Assembly: GCF_032362555.1 (NCBI RefSeq)
Contig: NC_083506.1
Span: forward strand, 8,603,501-8,667,500
Reading direction: 5' to 3'
Length of the DNA: 64,000 nucleotides
Origin: Amyelois transitella
Lineage: Eukaryota; Arthropoda; Insecta; Lepidoptera; Pyralidae
Of the stretch, positions 59,201-64,000 are shown in pieces. Every line of letters begins with the position of its first letter. Within the stretch, counting starts at the first letter, position 1. The notes under the pieces are model-generated. The model saw only the letters and a list, made by a program, of their open reading frames with translations. It had not been told where the DNA came from and made no database searches. Made by a program: the position numbers and the translations under genes.

Positions 59201-60299
59201 GTCTCATTATAGATATTAAAGTATGTAAGCCTTATGCATTTTCTTTTCAAAGGTGGATAGTAACTATAGTTTTTTCACTGAAATTTCAAGATCAAACCGT
59301 TCCAAATTATGGACAGCGGACAGGGTAGAAATAGGTTGTTCAGACAACCTATTTCTACCCCGTACCTGTAACCCTACCTACGTACGCTATATCTAATAAG
59401 AAATACTAATTAAAAAACTTTTTGCGAAAAAACTATATAAACATCATATTTGCATCATGGGCAGACAAAAATATTAACATATCAATTATGTATAGATACC
59501 AAAAAACTGAATCTGTGATAAAAACTACGGCGGAGAAAACAACGTCTATCCTGGGCGGCATCACGGCCGGCGTGTCCAGCAAACTCGGCCAGATGCGCAA
59601 CTCAGAGTCTTTCCGATCCATCGAGGAGCGAGTCGGCTCGGCCTACGAAAACGTTAAGGTAATCTCTTCTTTAAGGTGTTGCGCCGAGACCACCAAAAGA
59701 TGCGCGGTATTTAGCATGTATGTCCATTGCAGTTGCAGAAAATATTTTGTTTTATTTGAGGTATAAATTTAAGAATAGGACCACTCCTTCCTTTTCCATG
59801 GATGTCGGAATGTGCGACTAAGGGAATAACTCCCTCGACTAGCGCAAGCATCTGTTTTATATTCGTTACCGGACCAGCATGAAAGCTGGTCTGGTAACGA
59901 AGAAAAAATTTTCCCATACAAATTGTAAAAATCAGTCAGGGGAAAGGCTCATGAACTAAGGATTCTTCTTCTTCGGCGATGGGCTAGCAACCTGTCACTA
60001 TTTGAATCTCAATTCCATCATTAAGCCACACAGGTAAACGTGGCCATTTAGTCTTTTCAAGCCTGTCAGCTCTGTCTACCTCTTAAAGGTTAAAGACGTG
60101 ATCCTATGTATGTTTTGAGTTTGTTCGCACTTTACAACTGTATTGTATTGCAACTGTACTGTTACGACATAATTTGCAGGGTAAGGTGGCCTCCCGGTCC
60201 AATTCTACACAGAGCTTCGATGAGGCGCTCCGCGACGCATCCCGCGCGGCCAGTGGCGCCACCTCCCCCACCATCCCCGAGAACAAACCCTTGCCTTAG
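53280..60299 (+). CDS. Tpd52: Tumor protein D52 family (TPD52-like), short isoform
   Basis: Six coding exons: 53280-53298, 57626-57792, 58147-58250, 58491-58550, 59496-59658 and 60180-60299. All junctions are GT-AG with matching phases, giving 210 residues. The first exon encodes only MSNIQT plus one base. The second encodes a coiled-coil segment (LTPEQAEQLRAEWSRELARV, then EDEIATLRTVLQSK), the family's dimerisation region. Later exons give IRQSSELKRKLGITVWKEIT, YQTIETRVADLTKAVTEAPM and the highly conserved GVSSKLGQMRNSESFRSIEE. The last exon is Ser/Ala-rich and ends NKPLP. D52 proteins are small cytoplasmic adaptors linked to vesicle trafficking and lipid droplets; the insect role is less defined. 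Introns carry a Helitron (54137-54803), small palindromes and a moth repeat (59770-60110). Family membership is certain from the exon 2 and exon 5 motifs. Confidence 0.93.
54137..54803 (+). mobile_element. Helitron, 667 bp, in first Tpd52 intron
   Basis: TC at 54137 (A before) to CTAG at 54800-54803 (T after), beginning 'tctacactaatattataaag' and ending 'cgaagccggggcgggttgctag'. Non-coding. Helitron debris without clear ends also lies near 55240-55300 and 56755-56830. Confidence 0.7.
56128..56512 (+). CDS. Tpd52: Tpd52 alternative first coding exon (long isoform, 332 aa)
   Basis: An ATG at 56128 opens 128 codons plus one base, ending GGAG-GTGAGT. Like exon 53280-53298 it ends in phase 1, so both join the exon at 57626 in frame (GCC-GAG-GAA). 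The N-terminus is acidic (LAVDELDEAEELTSWPNDDA), followed by a basic block NRRRRLRIFRKKMRDVRVTF and then FQDLSKPYLAKVSSHTNYKK. Codon use is GC-rich and coding-like in the first two thirds. No upstream acceptor is needed if it has its own promoter; the GC-rich stretch at 55780-55860 is a candidate. I do not recognise this N-terminal domain. That it is part of Tpd52 is inferred from phase, strand and position. An alternative donor (TTTTTAG-GTATAA at about 56496) is possible. Confidence 0.65.
56836..56884. repeat. short hairpin in Tpd52 intron
   Basis: 'gaaaacaacaattatccagac' (56836-56856) pairs imperfectly with 56864-56884 around a 7-base loop, next to Helitron-like debris. Confidence 0.7.
59323..59360. 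repeat. short perfect hairpin upstream of Tpd52 exon 5
   Basis: 17-bp arms 'gggtagaaataggttgt' (59323-59339) and complement (59344-59360) with the 4-base loop 'tcag'. Confidence 0.85.
59770..60110 (-). repeat. 'gggtagacagagcc' repeat with internal hairpin, Tpd52 last intron
   Basis: Order on the minus strand matches the copy at 47148-47420 but diverged. Inserted in it, near 59863-59902, is a hairpin ('ttcgttaccggaccagc' with its near-complement, loop 'atgaaa') absent from other copies seen here. Confidence 0.6.
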
Positions 60300-62640
60300 T
60301 GCAAAGTGAAGAATAACTCGCCTCACCCCCACGCCCTACATTGAAACATCTAACGTTTCAGAATTACTTCGATACCGGCACTTGATGTTTCAGCTTGGTA
60401 CGGTCAAAAGAATATCAACCTACCCATTCCGATTTCGCCTCTATTTCTGTGTCTTTCAGTACCATACAAGGAACTTGACAATGAAAATTAATTTATTGTT
60501 GTGTTTAAAAGATTGGACATCACCCTCGAAGCTTTGTTATGCTAGTCCGGATGCTCACACCCTACATTTACTTGTTAACGTATTCTGAGATGCAATAAGG
60601 ACAAAAAGATTGCTTAGCTATTCGTTCAAAATTTTAACATTTTGTAAATTTTGACTATAAAATAATGCGTGTGATATTAAGGTATTTTTGGATTTAAAGT
60701 ATTGTAGCGTGGATATTGCACTGAAAACTTTGAATGTGAGACTGTTGGGGAAACATATACATAGGTTACCTATTCACATTTCATCATTCATTATCATATT
60801 GCATTCCAAAACGATCATGTTAAGTGTCGTCGTTTTAAAATTAAATCACTATTTATATTGAGTGTTCATTATAAGAAAACGAATTTGAGAAGGTATATTC
60901 TTGAAAACTACCTATTTAACCTGTATATACAATGTTCACGATGTTAATATCACTTTTGAATGTATTGAACATTTCACTGGAACCACAAATTATAAAACCC
61001 AAGTTGTGTAGCATATTGCGTATGGATCACAATAACTTGCCGATGCCTCTTAGGTCCATAAAATATATTTTTATAAAATGCTTAGCTTTCTGTTACTTGT
61101 AAAGTATTTTCACTATTTACATTACATAAAATGGTAAATAAATTATGTACTAAAATTACTTCTTGTTTTTTTTTCATAAATCGTTAGTCTATAGCCTTAC
61201 AATAATTCTTACAAATTAAGGGGAATAAATAAAATTATAGTATTAGAAAGAAACATTTAATAACTTTAAATGTAGTGCACAAAATATAACGTACGATCCT
61301 ACAATTACTCTGTATTTAATATGTGGTACGCTGATTCAAATATAATTTGGGATATTAAGGCGGCTCCATCCGTACAGCGGCCTGGATCGCCCAGGCCCGG
61401 ATTAAACATAATATCGATAGTTACTGCTCGTCTCGTCTGCGTACGATATCCATTATGTTTGCTCGTCATCCTACCACATCGGGTCCCTCCACTTCGGACA
61501 ACATATATAGCTACAACATACTGCTACAGTATCTAGCAGACACAGTGGAGGGAAGTCCCGTATTTGGCTTTATTTCTAGAACGACTATTTAAGACTCTTC
61601 TGTACTCTAATAAAATTGTCAATTGATACAGAGCTGATTTCCAAGAAATCCAAAGTAGTTTACATAAAAATGAACGTGAAAGTTCTAAGTTTCTGCTTAA
61701 ACTATAAATCTCGTATTCACTAAGCTTCAACGATGCACAACCGCTCACCGACGACGATTTTCATGAGTAAAATAGAATTCATATCTCACTAAAATAGTGG
61801 TGAGCGAGAAATCGCTTAAGACATGTTACCTAGTGTAGGCAAGCTTATCACAGCTAAAACGGCCTTAAATAGTCATTCTCGAAAAAAATCTGACAATTGC
61901 AAACACAGATGAGATATAACATTATTTGTTCTAAAATATTATAACATTAATATCTAAATCGATATATGTCATTGAAAATATAGGAAGTTCAGACTAGTAC
62001 ACAGAAAACACAGATTCAGAGTCATTGAAAAATATATTGGGTACACTCGTTGGTTAGTTCATGTCAGTTACGATTCTACCACAGTAAAAGCAAAATAGCC
62101 TCAAGTGAACATAGTAAGTAGTTCCAACTCAAACAATTTGATTTCATTACATATATTGTGGAATACAACAAAATGTTCCCTCGTTTTAAAGCTATCATAA
62201 AACATCATCTTACGTGATCCAAAAAAGGCAATTACAAAAAAGCATCGCTAACGAGACTTGAAATTTTTAAGTAAGATTGGAGTGCTACCGTTTTAATATT
62301 AATCAACAGACATGGCCTTCATATAACGTTAAGATTCATGAATTACCCTGCACGAAGAAATTTGGAATCTATTTATTATACAATCTATCCATATCTGAGA
62401 CCTAACTGCGATTTCTACATTTATCAAAGCGAGAATAAGTGCACTATTTAAAATATATTCACATACTACTTATCCAAAATTAATGCTAGAAGCCATGCAA
62501 TACTACGGTCCATTTATAAAAGCGAGAATGATATTGTTTAGACGTCATACGTAAAATTAGCAACACATCGACTGCGATATGTACTGAAAAGCAGGACTAG
62601 TCAATTGCGGCAGTGCTTTTGTAATTATACATAATAATGT
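60300..62640. other. Tpd52 3' untranslated region and flank
   Basis: AT-rich, without a supported coding gene. Possible plus-strand polyadenylation signals (AATAAA-like) occur near 61138 and 61222, which would give a 3' UTR of about 0.85-0.95 kb. A small GC-rich island at 61360-61400 ('ggcctggatcgcccaggccc') forms a short palindrome. Confidence 0.4.
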
Positions 62641-62648
62641 ATTGCATA

Positions 62649-62696
62649 TCATTGAAAGTGTCGCTTGTCCACCTCGCCACGCTTGTTCTCGACGGT
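62649..62696 (-). CDS. possible terminal coding exon of an off-window minus-strand gene
   Basis: On the minus strand a pyrimidine-rich tract, a 'ctaac' branch-like site and an ATTAG acceptor precede 16 codons ending in TGA: TVENKRGEVDKRHFQ. The codons are GC-rich at third positions, unlike the surrounding AT-rich DNA, which is why I flag it. The family is not recognised and no partner exon is seen in the window. Confidence 0.25.
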   Translation of the reverse strand, partial: TVENKRGEVDKRHFQ

Positions 62697-62699
62697 CTA

Positions 62700-64000
62700 A
62701 TGGCGTTCTTCGCAGTCAAAGTGTTAGAAAAAAACATAATAATTTTAGTAATCGAAAATAATTTTTGGGATTTAAAAAGCTATGCTAATCTTATAACATT
62801 TTCTATCAACAAGTAGCAATAATAAAGAAGTGGTGTTAAATCATACTCAACTTAAATTTATTATCGAAATAGTAGATAGACCCTACTTAATAGTGGGGCT
62901 AGGAAAAAGTGAATGAACAGAGCAGTTGGTGCAAGTGCGAACATTATAACTTAACATACATATATGCTTGAACACCAAGTGATAAATAAATTTTTAGTTT
63001 ATTTAAGAACACAATTGAAACAAAAATCTTATACAATATATAGTTGAAGGCCGATCTTTGATCTACTAAAATAACATTTATGGACATTAAAATATTCTGA
63101 TATGAGACATACGATAAATAGGAATTTTTTTAATTCAGAAAAAATATCCGCCATATATATATGTAAATTTACGATAACGTAATTACACACAAAGTTATAC
63201 AATAAAATACACACTTTGAAACAGCCAGCTAAATAAATAAAGTATATGCGATCAGTATTATTTTGGTACAATTTATTAGACGGAAAATACTACACTACTA
63301 AATACATAAAGCGTACAAATAACAGCTAACAATATATATACTTATACCTATAGCATCAAACTATTATCATAATTAATATGATGATGAAAGTCTGATGGTA
63401 CCATAGGTGGTCCCATGAAAATTAAAGTTCATTATATTAGAGAAATAATTTTAAAGCTTCCGTTTAGTTGGTTTACAAAATAAGTGCTTGAACTGTGTGA
63501 GATCACATAAGACGTTAACTAGACTATAGATAATAGACAAACATACATTAATGAATACGTTCCGATGTTGGATTAGATCCTTCCCTTGTCCTGAGACGAC
63601 TACCATAAAAGCGAACAACAAATTTTCATTTGGACCACCAATGCATTATCATTATCGCCTAATACAAATCGATTCAGGTCTAACCGAGTGGTCAGTAAGT
63701 AAAATTAACAATTAGCTAATTAAACTTGCCATTAAAATTATGTACTAATTACTAATCATAATGTTTTATGATTAAACAAGACTTTATAGTTAATTTAACT
63801 TTATTGATTGTTACAAGGCTTTGTTATCCTAATAATAATTGTAATCCTCGGCAGGTATTGATATTCTATTAGATATAGAATGAGTTGTCCGAATCCAGAG
63901 TGGCATTTCCTTACTTCGGGAAAATTGTGCAAAAACTTTGTTCGCGTCAACATGCTCAACCAAACCACACCCGTATGCCTCATAACGTTACAGCGACAAT
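62700..64000. other. right-end region, weak minus-strand coding hint
   Basis: Mostly AT-rich. At about 63840-63980 on the minus strand one frame reads EAYGCGLVEHVDANKVFAQF, then SRSKEMPLWIRTTHSISNRI, and on to NYY and a stop. This could be the last exon of a gene running in from beyond 64,000. It is not recognised and has no proven acceptor (a GAG before GCATACGGG is possible). Confidence 0.25.

Noticed and set aside
1-64000. CRISPR arrays, bacterial-type operons, tRNA or rRNA genes
   Set aside because: No regularly spaced repeats with unique spacers, no operon-like gene packing, and no cloverleaf or rRNA sequence seen; the tRNA-like boxes near 50545 belong to a degraded SINE-like repeat.

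Overview
The window looks like nuclear DNA of a lepidopteran insect (a moth). It is AT-rich, intron-rich and spliced with GT-AG junctions. It is crowded with the repeat families typical of moth genomes: small Helitrons with TC...CTAG ends, RTE- and Jockey-type LINE fragments, mariner, P-element-like and IS630/Tc1-like DNA transposons, and a CATA/TATG-tailed repeat whose core reads 'cttgcggggtagacagagcc'. No bacterial-type operons, CRISPR arrays or tRNA/rRNA genes were found.

Layout. 1-2.9 kb: hAT and mariner relics. 2.98-9.35 kb: a 6.4-kb palindrome. It resolves as two copies of the same 3,187-bp Helitron, one inserted antisense into the other 60 bp from its 5' end. Each copy carries two Jockey-LINE reverse-transcriptase fragments, each behind a TATA box. 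9.4-12.1 kb: more Helitron, LINE and a THAP-bearing P-like element. 12.6-12.9 kb: two exons of an ARL14EP-like gene (minus). 15.2-17.9 kb: complete Rpb12, the small zinc-ribbon subunit of RNA polymerases (plus). 20.5-28.6 kb: complete schnurri coding region, five coding exons, minus. 28.7-45 kb: probable schnurri 5' flank and a repeat-rich intergenic desert. The desert holds an intact 2-kb DDE transposon with long GC-rich inverted repeats (32.9-35.0 kb). 45.3-51.1 kb: complete Rpn13/ADRM1, the proteasomal ubiquitin receptor, five coding exons, minus. 53.3-60.3 kb: complete tumour-protein-D52-like gene with two alternative first exons, plus. 60.3-64 kb: its 3' flank and weak hints of a minus-strand gene that continues off the window.

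The host genes do not form a pathway. Rpb12 and the ARL14EP-like gene are divergent, as are Rpn13 and Tpd52 (about 2 kb apart). Schnurri is a large BMP/Dpp-pathway zinc-finger repressor, here with all three zinc-finger clusters and CtBP-like motifs.

The most notable signals are the self-nested chimeric Helitron, the intact transposase with an unusually wide D-E spacing, the two THAP mini-elements with convergent gene stubs, and a set of compact near-perfect palindromes. One of these palindromes can be shown, by comparing two element copies, to be a template-switch mutation. Exon boundaries were read by eye from splice consensus, reading frame and family alignment from memory. No database search was possible.
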